DNA of 64,000 bases. Origin: Legionella sp. GTDB taxonomy: Bacteria; Pseudomonadota; Gammaproteobacteria; Legionellales; Legionellaceae. Numbering within the stretch: the stretch's first letter is position 1; every line of letters begins with the position of its first letter. Position numbers and translations under genes: made by a program. Location of the stretch: contig JACETI010000003.1 of assembly GCA_013911415.1 (NCBI GenBank), forward strand, positions 284,001 through 348,000. Direction: 5' to 3'. Of this stretch, positions 35,501-44,208 are shown piece after piece. The notes beneath the pieces are model-generated. The model was not told the DNA's origin, did not search any database, and saw only the letters and a list, made by a program, of their open reading frames with translations.

Positions 35501-35920
35501 CGCATACACAATCCTTTACGCAAAATTATTCAATACTCTGCGAGACTCTCATCAAAAAGACTTAAAAATCGTTTTCTCATTAGTTTAAACATGCACAGCA
35601 ATTTTCTCGCGAACCCCATTAAGAAAAGCCCGACACGAATAGGCAAATTACAACTTGAAGCAGCGAATCTTTCAAGAGAAGACCTACTTCAGGTCAACAA
35701 TTACTTTGATGTCTGTCTCATTTATGATGATGCAAAAAACAAACCCTATGTGGTGATTTCATCCAATCTACAGCCTGATTTTCGCCAATCCTTTGCGGAA
35801 GCTATGATCGAAACCATGAACAACGCTCAAGAAGAAACGAGCGGCTTAGATAAGGCTGCCGCGGACTCTGCACGAAAGGATTGCTGTCTAAATTCAGCAC
35901 GCGACAATTACGAAGAATGA
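32516..35920 (+). CDS. Free-standing nonribosomal peptide synthetase, A-PCP-C
   Basis: 1134 residues from ATG 32516; in-frame ATGs at 32438, 32462 and 32534 are alternatives and none has a strong ribosome binding site. Numbering below is from 32438. The adenylation domain has A3 IIYTSGSTGNPKG (about 190-203), A5 NEYGPTEAT (about 334-342), A7 YKTGDL, A8 GYRVEPGEIE and A10 TANGKL. By hand alignment to GrsA the pocket code is about D-M-T-S-V-G-E-V-A-K, nearest to Asn/Asp codes, tentatively. Carrier protein LGGHSL has Ser598 for phosphopantetheine. A condensation domain follows, but its HHxxxDG motif reads PHIIADD (788-794), missing the first His and the Gly. No thioesterase or phosphopantetheinyl transferase is in the window. 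The product is unknown. Confidence 0.85.
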   Translation: MELLQPMQTSKTLYQAFEAQVLARPDAVAIDGPDRTLTYQNLSLQVDALAELLIEAGVQNDMPIAFCMDRSPALLIAILAILKAGGAYLPLDPAQPADRLLLLLKDSGAPVLILTDTLRTKFTTYNGQQIIFPFLDRLQNTLITNQKVTPLPAGTDNSSPLAYIIYTSGSTGNPKGVLIEQASVLSYAEWFANYTDIISLARIDCSSHIIFDMAVTTSIVPLLLGKTLVLCDDETKSNSKYYLHYLAAECIELIKITPSYFQLLLHEVQNAASPPLLPDLKVIVLGGENLPAALCKSWLNYYPHQQLYNEYGPTEATVAVSSYKVTPDKLDTLGPNVPIGKPCPHASFHLLTDSHETMQAEDNEDNRETVGELAISGICLARGYLGQAETTRQQFSAAPFAPFLRRYKTGDLCRQLADGNWLYLGRKDKQVKVRGYRVEPGEIEHTIKRHPAIRDAVVVLQEDQLNEKRLVAYYIGRQPQNTLSPHQMRIYLQQHLADYMIPSFFIAIDAFPLTANGKLDLKALPKPQLQHTQAFMRTYSPIEKIIADIWSEELGINGIGLDDQFFELGGHSLSAARIVSRISQQLSKDIALKDFYTASTVASLALLIQQAADAQIQPQQENRIFQDENQRFPLSDFQLMLWLALTFEPKARNLNIVARKRIEGELQQDALRFAFEALLKHHAILTHRILKLRPAQQLQTNYRFNLKQVDLTRCSVKETETLLEISIQSLMGFKKWQGNAPLLRATLFRLAVDQHELHICMPHIIADDVSPEILFTSLSKFYNVYLARPENAPSYIRSLVSEHGMHQQTLKEMLYWESHLDKSIQFWQDYFNGADLFSFPSTYVISNMEKEGLSYSTYVEIPATTLRKFQTFCTKHHVSLNNGICAVLAKVLQQFSHCDHPQEVVMNLVKSTRDHPDYDHALGCFLRLEPIKVPIGKETSLITLMKKVHQSTVDTHPYQRCSGLIKLASIPTFRRRTHWIYSLIEHFLSTYTRLFRIHNPLRKIIQYSARLSSKRLKNRFLISLNMHSNFLANPIKKSPTRIGKLQLEAANLSREDLLQVNNYFDVCLIYDDAKNKPYVVISSNLQPDFRQSFAEAMIETMNNAQEETSGLDKAAADSARKDCCLNSARDNYEE

Positions 35921-35926
35921 TCTTTT

Positions 35927-36433
35927 TTAATTTTTAGTTAATCGGTGCCACTCGTGACTGGCGGATTGACCCGGTGCAGAAAACACTTTGACAACCATTT
36001 TCTCAATGCGATGTCGATCAAGCTCAGTTTGATCTTTGATCAGTTCTTTGATAAACCAACGCGAAAGCTCCTCAACTGTAATATTGGTCAAAGGCATCAG
36101 AGTTACATCTTCTTTCAGAAAAGGGATTTTTTTATGATTGAAGGTAAAATAATAATATTCGTCATCCTGTGTGATTTGCAGAAACGGTGAGAATTCTGGC
36201 ATCAGAAACGTTTGATTCAAGCTTCGGCACAAATGGTGCACTTTTTCTTTATAGTACCGATAATCAAATGTCATCCCGTTTTCTTCGACCCAAGTGGTAA
36301 GTCCGAGGTAAACACTATAAAGATGACCATGCAAAGGCTCACGGTCTGTCGCAGAAAAAATAGTTGTATGTCCCGCCGAAAACTTCATCGATTCTTTTTG
36401 CAGCTCAACGGTCGTCAAATACCTTGCAATCAT
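35927..36433 (-). CDS. 6-pyruvoyl-tetrahydropterin synthase/QueD family protein, PTPS-III-like
   Basis: 168 residues. Zinc ligands are present in FSAGH and LHGHLY, with the beta-sheet pattern of the PTPS fold. The catalytic Cys found in QueD and PTPS (CxxxHGH) is missing; instead the motif is EPLHGH, an ExxHGH. That is the signature described for PTPS-III proteins, which replace dihydroneopterin aldolase (FolB) in folate synthesis. With the pteridine reductase-like SDR at 15590, a folate role is more likely than queuosine. Its ATG overlaps the stop of the methyltransferase gene (ATGA). Confidence 0.72.
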   Translation of the reverse strand: MIARYLTTVELQKESMKFSAGHTTIFSATDREPLHGHLYSVYLGLTTWVEENGMTFDYRYYKEKVHHLCRSLNQTFLMPEFSPFLQITQDDEYYYFTFNHKKIPFLKEDVTLMPLTNITVEELSRWFIKELIKDQTELDRHRIEKMVVKVFSAPGQSASHEWHRLTKN

Positions 36434-37542
36434 AGACTTGCTCGCTTGTCATAAAATTGGAAACCTCGTAATGGCTCATTAAGTTCTTTCGTTAATGCCA
36501 TTACCTTAAACAATTCGCCCATCTCGCTTGACTGGAGCAGTTGTTTCACTGCTGCTTGCTCTCGAAATCGAGCACTGGGATCTTGAATATCATTAAAAAG
36601 CGTTAGTAAATCACAGCCAAGCAGAAAAGCTGCTTGATGTGTATACCCCGCGATATGAAAGCCGGCAAGATCTGCTGCCGTGGCTACATGCGTAAAGTCC
36701 ACATGAGCAGTGATATCTTGCTGCCCGATATAAAGAAGTGGGTCGGTATGTGCACGATGCTGGTAATGGCACATTAAGGTCCCCATGTACCGGTCGGGAT
36801 GATAATATTCATGCTGAGGAAAGCCGTAATCAAGTAAGAACACCGCTCCCTTGGCCAAAGTAGCGTAGCATTCTTTAATCCAGCCATCAATCCAAAGATT
36901 TGCTTCTGACAAATACGGCAACGGCGCTTCAGGTAAAATGCCTTCAAGATGCGATATCAAACGCAGGTTTTCAGAAGGCAAAAAATACTCTTCCAGCACA
37001 TCCTTGTCATTCAGGCGAATATAGCTTTCCAAAATACCCTCTGTCGTTTTCAAAAAACGATGGACCGGCATTGCGTCAAGCACTTCATTTGCAACGATTA
37101 CCCCATTGAAATGTTCCTTTGGCCACTCCTTTAGCCATTTCACACGAGCGCCCAACTGTGGTATCTCGGCAGCAATGCGATCATATTGCTGCTCCCTTAA
37201 TTGAGCACTAACTTCCAAAATCAAATAGCTTTGAGGAAGGCACCCTTCTCGCTCAAGTTGCCGCAGTATGTCGATACACAAGCGCCCCGAACCCGCTCCT
37301 AATTCAAGGATTGTGGGCTGTGTTACCGCACCAAGGACTTGCGCTACCTGCTTAGCCATTGCTGATCCAAAGAGAGATGTCATTTCTGGTGCAGTAGTAA
37401 AGTCCCCTTCTGCTCCCAAACCGCGTATACTGCTACTGTAATAACCACCTTGCGGAGCATATAAAGCAATCTGCATAAACTCAGGGAAAGATAAATGCCC
37501 CTTTTTATTAATTTTATTTTTTAAATATTCAATCAAATCCAT
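36430..37542 (-). CDS. MidA/NDUFAF7-family SAM-dependent methyltransferase
   Basis: 370 residues from ATG 37542; a TTG at 37584 would add 14 residues of doubtful value. Conserved blocks: FPEFMQIALYAPQGGYY, DFTTAPEMTSLFG, SAM loop ILELGAGSGRL, VVANEVLDAMPVHRF-like sequence and the LLDYGFPQHEYYHPDRYMGTL block. Mitochondrial MidA methylates an arginine of complex I; the bacterial substrate is unclear. It heads a two-gene leftward unit with the PTPS gene. Confidence 0.85.
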   Translation of the reverse strand: MDLIEYLKNKINKKGHLSFPEFMQIALYAPQGGYYSSSIRGLGAEGDFTTAPEMTSLFGSAMAKQVAQVLGAVTQPTILELGAGSGRLCIDILRQLEREGCLPQSYLILEVSAQLREQQYDRIAAEIPQLGARVKWLKEWPKEHFNGVIVANEVLDAMPVHRFLKTTEGILESYIRLNDKDVLEEYFLPSENLRLISHLEGILPEAPLPYLSEANLWIDGWIKECYATLAKGAVFLLDYGFPQHEYYHPDRYMGTLMCHYQHRAHTDPLLYIGQQDITAHVDFTHVATAADLAGFHIAGYTHQAAFLLGCDLLTLFNDIQDPSARFREQAAVKQLLQSSEMGELFKVMALTKELNEPLRGFQFYDKRASL

Positions 37543-37671
37543 CAGCGCACAAAAGGTTATAGGGTTACAATAGTCGAGAGTCAAACAACAACAGACTAGC
37601 AGATTTTATAACTGCATACTGATCACGCCCGAAAGGCACATTGTATCCTATAAACCCAGTTTTTGTGCTAC

Positions 37672-40398
37672 TCACATTGAGTGACGATGTTCAAAGATCG
37701 TATCGGGTGAAGGGACTTGCTCTGTTTGCCTTCGCTTTTCAACACTATTGAACTCTGCTTCGGCATCAAAGAGACCTGCTAGAGGCCCAGACCGTTTATT
37801 ATCTACCTTTGAGTGCTTGGATACAGAAAAAAGCGAATCAGTGCTTGTACTGATAGCAGGCAAAATGTTTTTTGGCGCTTGTAACAAATTGAAATTTTCA
37901 GTGTTATTTTTGCAAGATTCAATTATAAGGGTCAAATCATTCTTTGATTGATTAAGATGATTCTTTAAGCGCATTATTCTTAGCGGCAACTTCTCCATAT
38001 TGTACTTCTTTGCCTGTTTTAACTCCTGCTTTAAATTGATAACCGCTTCAATTCGTTGATCAATCAAAGTGGCGCTTTTTTCTAAAATTGTTTCGTAGTT
38101 TTTATTAAAGCGAATTTCAGGTTCATCATGAATCATTTGCAAAAACAACGAAAATACAGATGAGTTGGTGTATATCCCCTTAATGATTTTTTCCATCAAC
38201 GTTAAAAGGTAAGTTTCATCCAACCTCAACTCTTCTTTGAGACCTCGAATTATCGGTTCTTGATTAGATGCCTCTCTCAAGTAGTCTGTCCATATTTTTC
38301 TTTCTGTATAATTAGGAATTGCTTTTACACCATTAGCAGTCGTGAACATAGCTAAATCGATAGCAGACTTCTCAGCAAATGTTTCAAACGTTTTGATGGC
38401 CAAATCGGATCGGTATAGGAAAGGATTGTTGACAAAATTTTCTGTAAATTCTCGGTAAGATGCTTGATTGGAAAAAAATGACCCAGCTCCCTCCAAAAAG
38501 CCTTTACGCTTTATTTTAAAGTGCTGAAGCCACGCTTTTTCTTGTTGAACCGTATCTAATTTATCTATATTGATATAAAAGTCTTCTAAGGAAACTCTTA
38601 GCACATCCAAGCACATTTTTTTATGTTCCTCGGAATTCAAAGACTTTGCAAGGGTTGACCAAAAATTAGTTAAAGGCTTTTTTGTATATTTGGAGTAAAA
38701 CAATATATTTGTAGCAAGCATTTTGAGGGCATCAAAATTCATTTGGTCTTTATTCAAAAGAATACTAACTGCTTCAGAAAGCTTCGATGTTTTATATTTT
38801 ATTAATTTTTTGAACGACTCAGTTGGGTCTTTATTGTCAACTGCTTTAACAAATGATTTCACTGCTCTTAGAACTCTTCGCTGAGACTGATCGTTCGTTT
38901 CGTATGCTTGTTTCACAAGCGTTGGTTTTGACTTTCGCACCGGCTCATTACGAGAAATAACCTGATGCTGCGCTGATTGTTGATCCAAGCATTCTTCCAT
39001 CCTTTGGTTCGGTATCGCAAATATTCCTGGTTGAGAGGGTAGCGTTAGACTAGGATCTACAACTGGTTCAAGTGCTTCATCCGATAACAAGAAATTCAAA
39101 AATTCCTGTTCCCTGGCAAGGTTCACTACATTAAGACTGGAAGCTTCGAAGTTTTCATCTGCTGCAATTTCTTCTTTTTTAAGAATAAGCCCTGTGCCTG
39201 GATTCGCCACTTGTATGCTGGTTTGGCCTATGTATTCATCCTTAGGGAGTTCTGTTTTTATAAAACCATCCCTTACATCAGCCATTAGCGCCTCGAAGCT
39301 GGTATTTTCTGAAGATCCCTCTATCTTTGGCTTGCATCCGAAATGTACAATAGATCCTAAATTTTGAATCGATTCTTGCTTGGGTACTGAATCAGCTAAT
39401 TCCTGTTCCATAGAATCGATTCCTACGTGAGAACTTGGCACAGCGAAGTTTTCATCTGCTGGACTAAAAGTAAATCCTGTACCTTGAATTGTTTCTTGCT
39501 TTGGGATTTGGCCTACAGATTCCTTTTTAATAGGGAATTCCCGCTTAACAAAAGGCAATTCCGATTTAACAAAACCGTTATCTAAATAAAAATTTGGTAC
39601 TTCCAACTCTGTTTGTTCAAACGTTTGATTGCCTACTTGTCCCATTGGAATACTAATCTTATCCGCAAGTTTCGAGCTCATTATTTCCGTTACGAGGTTC
39701 AAGGAGAAAGGTGCTGAAGCGAACTCTGCCTCTAAGGCATACTTTTCTGCTTGATTATTTATAAGATTAATCTCATCTGCAATATTTGACGAAGAAACGC
39801 GTATTTGCTCAAAAAATTCCTTTAACTTAACGCTAATGTTTTCTAACGTTTGGTTAAACAACAAATGCACATCCTTCTCTAGAGCATCGATACTTACTTT
39901 TGTATTATTTTCCAAGTCATTATGCTTTTTAGAAAATTCCTCGACGATATTTTGTACATTAGTGGATGCTTTAAATGCTGAAAGTGTTAAGTTTAAATTT
40001 GATTTAGCTATATCCCACTCAGCCTCTTCTCGACTGTGCTGCTCCTTAATCAGACAGCCTATTGACTTGAGTTTTTCTCCTAATAAATTGTCTCGTTCCT
40101 CTATTTTATCGCGTACTAAATAGTTTAGTGTCTCTTCCATCGTTTGAAGTTTAACTTTTTCGGCCACTATACTACCGTTAAGCTCATTAAGGTTACAGTC
40201 GATTTTTGATAGTTCCTTATATATTTCGTTTATTTCGGTAGTATGTTCACTATACGCAATTAGAGGATCTGCATATTTTCCCCCAACTTTCTCAGCACTC
40301 TGTCTTTGAGAATCAATATTCACTGAATGATCTGAAAGTTGTTGATAAAATTCATTGAATGTCTTAGTAATCGAACTTTGAAGGTCTTCAAACGTCAT
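37672..40398 (-). CDS. Coiled-coil effector-like protein, paralog A
   Basis: 908 residues, no signal peptide or membrane segment. Residues about 1-230 are predicted coiled coil (heptad-like Leu/Ile spacing). Residues about 255-435 are low-complexity and contain a duplicated module: 'GFVKSELP' and 'GQIPKQETIQGTGF...ADENF' recur as 'GFIKTELP' and 'GQTSIQVANPGTGL...ADENF'. They carry five hydrophobic-K-x-E motifs (277-280, 284-287, 290-293, 380-383, 406-409), the eukaryotic SUMO consensus. The C-terminal 400 residues are helical and align with paralog B upstream around 'GLKEELRLDETYL'. AAGGAG gives a strong ribosome binding site. Function unknown; size, composition and setting suggest a secreted effector. 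Confidence 0.6.
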   Translation of the reverse strand: MTFEDLQSSITKTFNEFYQQLSDHSVNIDSQRQSAEKVGGKYADPLIAYSEHTTEINEIYKELSKIDCNLNELNGSIVAEKVKLQTMEETLNYLVRDKIEERDNLLGEKLKSIGCLIKEQHSREEAEWDIAKSNLNLTLSAFKASTNVQNIVEEFSKKHNDLENNTKVSIDALEKDVHLLFNQTLENISVKLKEFFEQIRVSSSNIADEINLINNQAEKYALEAEFASAPFSLNLVTEIMSSKLADKISIPMGQVGNQTFEQTELEVPNFYLDNGFVKSELPFVKREFPIKKESVGQIPKQETIQGTGFTFSPADENFAVPSSHVGIDSMEQELADSVPKQESIQNLGSIVHFGCKPKIEGSSENTSFEALMADVRDGFIKTELPKDEYIGQTSIQVANPGTGLILKKEEIAADENFEASSLNVVNLAREQEFLNFLLSDEALEPVVDPSLTLPSQPGIFAIPNQRMEECLDQQSAQHQVISRNEPVRKSKPTLVKQAYETNDQSQRRVLRAVKSFVKAVDNKDPTESFKKLIKYKTSKLSEAVSILLNKDQMNFDALKMLATNILFYSKYTKKPLTNFWSTLAKSLNSEEHKKMCLDVLRVSLEDFYINIDKLDTVQQEKAWLQHFKIKRKGFLEGAGSFFSNQASYREFTENFVNNPFLYRSDLAIKTFETFAEKSAIDLAMFTTANGVKAIPNYTERKIWTDYLREASNQEPIIRGLKEELRLDETYLLTLMEKIIKGIYTNSSVFSLFLQMIHDEPEIRFNKNYETILEKSATLIDQRIEAVINLKQELKQAKKYNMEKLPLRIMRLKNHLNQSKNDLTLIIESCKNNTENFNLLQAPKNILPAISTSTDSLFSVSKHSKVDNKRSGPLAGLFDAEAEFNSVEKRRQTEQVPSPDTIFEHRHSM

Positions 40399-40504
40399 GC
40401 TGAACTCCTTTACATATAATAATAGTTAAACTTTTTGTTTAAAAATTTTACACTACTTTATCAAAAAAAGGAATTGACTTTTAAATCCTGGAAGCGTTGA
40501 TGCG

Positions 40505-40530
40505 AAAAAAAAGGCCTATGTAGGCCTTGA
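40505..40530 (-). terminator. Rho-independent terminator of coiled-coil paralog B
   Basis: On the minus strand AAGGCCTA-CA-TAGGCCTT forms a perfect 8-bp stem followed by a run of eight T, 22 bases after the stop codon of the gene ending at 40552. It separates that gene from paralog A, which therefore needs its own promoter. Confidence 0.85.
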
Positions 40531-40551
40531 GATGACTGAGAAGTAATACTT

Positions 40552-42657
40552 TTAGCGGAGCTCGACAATGCGATTGCTTCGATTTTCAATTTTACCTGAG
40601 TTTACAATTACTCCGTCTTGATTTTGCACCTTCAATTTTTTTACACTGAGGGGGTTCTTCTTATCTTTACTGTAGTGGTTAATGCCTTTAGGGTCAGGAT
40701 TTTTTCTAACTGTTTCATCAAAGACTTGAAGCGCTTTTAAATCGCCACGTCGCTTCTCCTGAGGGGGTTTACTCGTAAAAAATGTGTGTGATTTAGTTGA
40801 GTTAATTATTTTTTTCTCAGATGCAATAGGCTTTGCTAAAGCATGAGCATATGTTTCTAATTTCTTTTCCAACGTCTGAAGCGTACCCGTCATCTCCCAT
40901 TTTTTTTGTTTGGTAAAGTTTGGGCTTTCCTTGATGAATAGGCAAATTTTTTCACAATGTTTAATCGTCGCTTTCAGCATCTTTGGATAATTTGTATCCG
41001 CACAGATCGTATGATCCGCATGTAGTTTTTCAAAAAAAGATTGTAGAAACCCCCCGTTGTTGTATCCCCCATCGATAAGATTTGTTGCAAGTTTTTCAAG
41101 AGAATTTTTGTCATAACGTAACTCATCTTTCAATCCTAGAAGAATTTGTTTTTGGTTCCCTGAGTACCCCCAGAAATTACGTAGATTAGTCCTTGCAACA
41201 TCTGCTTCTTGATTGAGGACGTTTTTCAACTCCCCTATCGGAATAACTGCTGCTTTAACATACTTTTTGAAGATATTAGAAAAAGCACGCACTTCCTCCC
41301 AAGGAGCGCAAGGGTATTTGTTTGAAAAAGTCAGGTGATCTTTAGGTGATAAAAGGGGCCTGGCAAGTCGTAACAATGCCAAACGTCTTTCCTTAAATAC
41401 CTCTTGTTTTGTTTCTGAATGAATCCATTGGCTCAGGTGACTGTAAAGATCCTGTAGCGAAGCCTCAATAACATGCGCATAGACCTCCTGGGCATTCTGA
41501 TATATCTCATTTGTTCCACGACTAGAGACGAATATTTTATCTAAAAATCTCCAAAAATCTTCTAAATCTTTATTATTCCACGAGGCCGCATCTAATAAAT
41601 TTATAAAGAGAACTTTGAACATGATAGAATTCATGGCGTCAGCGAGAAAACCACAGCTAACAACTTTGGCTAAATCTTCTTCATCAAGCTTCATTAGTGA
41701 CTGCCCAAACTGAAAGGGCTTATCTAAATTGTTTAATACGATTTCAAAAAACTTAATCAGTTCATCTAAAGAGTCTTGATATTGCGTACCTTGAAGCTGC
41801 ATATTTTTTAAGCTAATCAAACCATTCTCGATAGCATCGCCTATCTCTTCCTTGTAAGGAACTGCTGATTGGGGCGCTACCTTTTGAATACTGCCTTTTT
41901 CTTCCATTGAAAAATTCTGTTCTCTATTGTTTTCAAATGTTGGATTAACAAGCCCTCTATTCTCAAAAAAATTCTCTTGATCATCTGTACTATCGTTCAC
42001 CACACTTTGGATAGTTTGAGGGCTCGCAATTTGCAGCTCGTTCTCTTCTTCTTCATAACTTGTGACTGGAGACAAGTGGAGGGTGATAGGTGACCAAGCG
42101 GTTGAAATGAATGGCTGTGTTTCGTCAGTAATAACGGCTTTATCTTGCAGAAAGCCCTCTTTATCCAACCCCTCACTCGCAATGGCCGCATGAAAATTAG
42201 AAAAAATCTCTGAATCATTGTAGGTAGTTCCTTTCGGTGCAGCGCACTCTATCTTTTTCGTTTGCTCAATGGTTGCATTTACCTTGGCTTTTATTTGGTT
42301 TAGGTTTTGTGCAATCTTCTTGTCTAAGCATTCTGAATCATCCGTTAGTTGATCTTTTTGCATTAAGGACGCACCTCTCAGCTCACTTTGAGAGAAGTCA
42401 TTTTGATCTTTAAGTACGTTAAGTGTTTCTTGAAGCCGCTCTAATTGTTTTTGACTTTCAGTTAAGTCGGCTGATAAGACTGATAAATTTTCTAAAATTG
42501 TCTTTGCTTCATTTAAATTTTGTGGAGATTTTTGATAAGACGTCGAATCACTTTGAATCTGATTCTTAATAAGCTGCAATTCTGTTAAATTTTCAACAAT
42601 TATTTGCATAATACTGAAGGCTTCTGCTATAAAACCTTGAATTGCTGCTGATCCCAT
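40552..42657 (-). CDS. Coiled-coil effector-like protein, paralog B
   Basis: 701 residues. The N-terminal 160 residues are coiled coil; an acidic, Ser/Gln-rich stretch follows; residues about 280-620 form a helical domain. Its second half parallels paralog A: 'GLKDELRYDKNSLEKLATNLIDGGYNNGGFLQSFFEKLHAD' pairs with the corresponding block there. The tail is basic. No catalytic motif is recognisable. The gene starts next to a divergent effector-like gene and ends in its own terminator. I infer an old duplication giving A and B, after which only A gained the K-x-E-rich repeats. Confidence 0.6.
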   Translation of the reverse strand: MGSAAIQGFIAEAFSIMQIIVENLTELQLIKNQIQSDSTSYQKSPQNLNEAKTILENLSVLSADLTESQKQLERLQETLNVLKDQNDFSQSELRGASLMQKDQLTDDSECLDKKIAQNLNQIKAKVNATIEQTKKIECAAPKGTTYNDSEIFSNFHAAIASEGLDKEGFLQDKAVITDETQPFISTAWSPITLHLSPVTSYEEEENELQIASPQTIQSVVNDSTDDQENFFENRGLVNPTFENNREQNFSMEEKGSIQKVAPQSAVPYKEEIGDAIENGLISLKNMQLQGTQYQDSLDELIKFFEIVLNNLDKPFQFGQSLMKLDEEDLAKVVSCGFLADAMNSIMFKVLFINLLDAASWNNKDLEDFWRFLDKIFVSSRGTNEIYQNAQEVYAHVIEASLQDLYSHLSQWIHSETKQEVFKERRLALLRLARPLLSPKDHLTFSNKYPCAPWEEVRAFSNIFKKYVKAAVIPIGELKNVLNQEADVARTNLRNFWGYSGNQKQILLGLKDELRYDKNSLEKLATNLIDGGYNNGGFLQSFFEKLHADHTICADTNYPKMLKATIKHCEKICLFIKESPNFTKQKKWEMTGTLQTLEKKLETYAHALAKPIASEKKIINSTKSHTFFTSKPPQEKRRGDLKALQVFDETVRKNPDPKGINHYSKDKKNPLSVKKLKVQNQDGVIVNSGKIENRSNRIVELR

Positions 42658-42849
42658 TTTATCCTCATCACGACTTATTAAACTCCAAAATTTAGATGTA
42701 ATTTTAGCTTAAATTAACAAATAATCAACAAGACTCTGATAAAAATAATCTCAACCTGTATTTTTAAGAAAGTAAGCTGTTTTTTGATTGACAACATTCA
42801 AATAAATATAGGAAACTTGGACAAAATTTTGATCATCAAGGGAATAATA

Positions 42850-44094
42850 ATGCCTCGTTTTCAACGGTTGAACGATAACATGCTTGCTACAATTTATTTT
42901 CGTCTGCAAGCCTACTATAAAAATCTGATTCCACTAAACAGCATTGTCACAGGACCTCATCAAGCAAATCTCTATGCAAAACTTCAGCAATTTATTGTTG
43001 ATGAACTGTTCTCAGAGCAAGGTAGTTTGAACAGATTGGACGAGCAAGAACATTTTAAAGTTTACAATATCTTAGACACCTTCTTCGAAGCAGCCATTAG
43101 AAACCCCCTTTATAAGGAAGATCCTTTATATAAAGAAATAAAAAAAGCGCAACGAACCAAGAATCCATCCGTTACCAAGATTGTCTATGATCGTTCTATT
43201 TATATCGACAATTCTTTTCATTCTCATCGATCTCCTTTTTATTACTGGGATCGGCTTTTCAGATCGACTCACATCGATTCAACATCACATCATCATCCAA
43301 GAAATGATTCAACCAGTGAATCCCCGTCTGCTGAGGAAGTTGCTGCAAAAGCAAAAATGGGGCTGCTCCTAGTGGGTGTAGGCTTATTAACAACCTCTCT
43401 GGGTGTGCTCTCTTCTTGGTATTTAATGGCGCAAATCTTAGATAGCGTTGAGCGCTTATCTTATAACGAAGGTACATTTAAGGCTGCAGCCACGCTCCTA
43501 ACTATCGTGCTCAGCACTACTGCTGCTACAGTTCTAGCAGCAGCTGTCGCTGCCGAACCTTTAGCGACCCTTGCCATCGGTGCTGGTTTGGTCAACCCTG
43601 TCGGGATCGTAGCTTTTGGTGTGCTCTCTATAGGGGTAACGTTAGCTGCAATAACCACCTACTTTACAAATAAACTGTTGTTGAACCACATCTACAAATC
43701 CAATCCTGATGCTTTAGATCCTCGCGATCCTAAACGTTTTAGTTTAAGCCAGACAGAATATAATCATTTAAGAGAGGAAGGTATTGATCCTATAAAGGTA
43801 AAGTGTGCAATTGCAGCCATACGCAAAGAAATGGGCCGAGAACCTGTCGCTGCACCTTTAACGCCTAATTTCTTATTTTTTCATGGCCGCACAAAAGCCC
43901 AAGCTGATCATCTAGAAACTATTCGCACTTTAAAACAAGGTAAAAAAGAAACCGTAGATGTTGGCGATCTGCACTTTAATTTAGCGCTGGATGAAAAAAT
44001 GGAAAAATTTTACAAAGCTGAATCGCAGGCGCGAAAACAAGAACCAGCAATACCTCAAGAAACCGCCATCACTTATGCGCCGAGCTGTCCTTGA
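42850..44094 (+). CDS. Membrane protein of unknown function, effector-like
   Basis: 414 residues from ATG 42850, which has AAGGGA at ideal spacing; an in-frame TTG at 42784 has none. The N-terminal 165 residues are soluble with a His/Ser-rich segment. Hydrophobic segments at about 169-195, 210-236 and 240-272 (Ala/Gly-rich) follow, then a charged C-terminal domain of about 140 residues ending in Cys-Pro. There is no signal peptide, and internal hydrophobic hairpins are common in effectors that insert into host membranes, but that is speculation here. Not recognised. Divergent from coiled-coil paralog B, and 114 bases upstream of the YopJ-like gene, possibly one transcript. Confidence 0.55.
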   Translation: MPRFQRLNDNMLATIYFRLQAYYKNLIPLNSIVTGPHQANLYAKLQQFIVDELFSEQGSLNRLDEQEHFKVYNILDTFFEAAIRNPLYKEDPLYKEIKKAQRTKNPSVTKIVYDRSIYIDNSFHSHRSPFYYWDRLFRSTHIDSTSHHHPRNDSTSESPSAEEVAAKAKMGLLLVGVGLLTTSLGVLSSWYLMAQILDSVERLSYNEGTFKAAATLLTIVLSTTAATVLAAAVAAEPLATLAIGAGLVNPVGIVAFGVLSIGVTLAAITTYFTNKLLLNHIYKSNPDALDPRDPKRFSLSQTEYNHLREEGIDPIKVKCAIAAIRKEMGREPVAAPLTPNFLFFHGRTKAQADHLETIRTLKQGKKETVDVGDLHFNLALDEKMEKFYKAESQARKQEPAIPQETAITYAPSCP

Positions 44095-44208
44095 GCCTAA
44101 TGAACAAAAAAATAAATCGTTATTGATGATCGCTGCCGGCCTTCTTTCATTTGCCAAGAACTACACCATGGTTAGAACCCTTTCTATTACAAAACAGCAG
44201 GTTATATT

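Noticed and set aside
35927-36433. Annotation as queD (queuosine synthesis)
   Set aside because: The catalytic Cys is replaced by the ExxHGH motif, and no queC/queE neighbour is present.
42658-42730. TTAAT-like sequences upstream of coiled-coil paralog B that could be a PmrA box
   Set aside because: Only one core is intact, the second half-site matches about 5 of 9 positions, and no -10 lies seven bases downstream.
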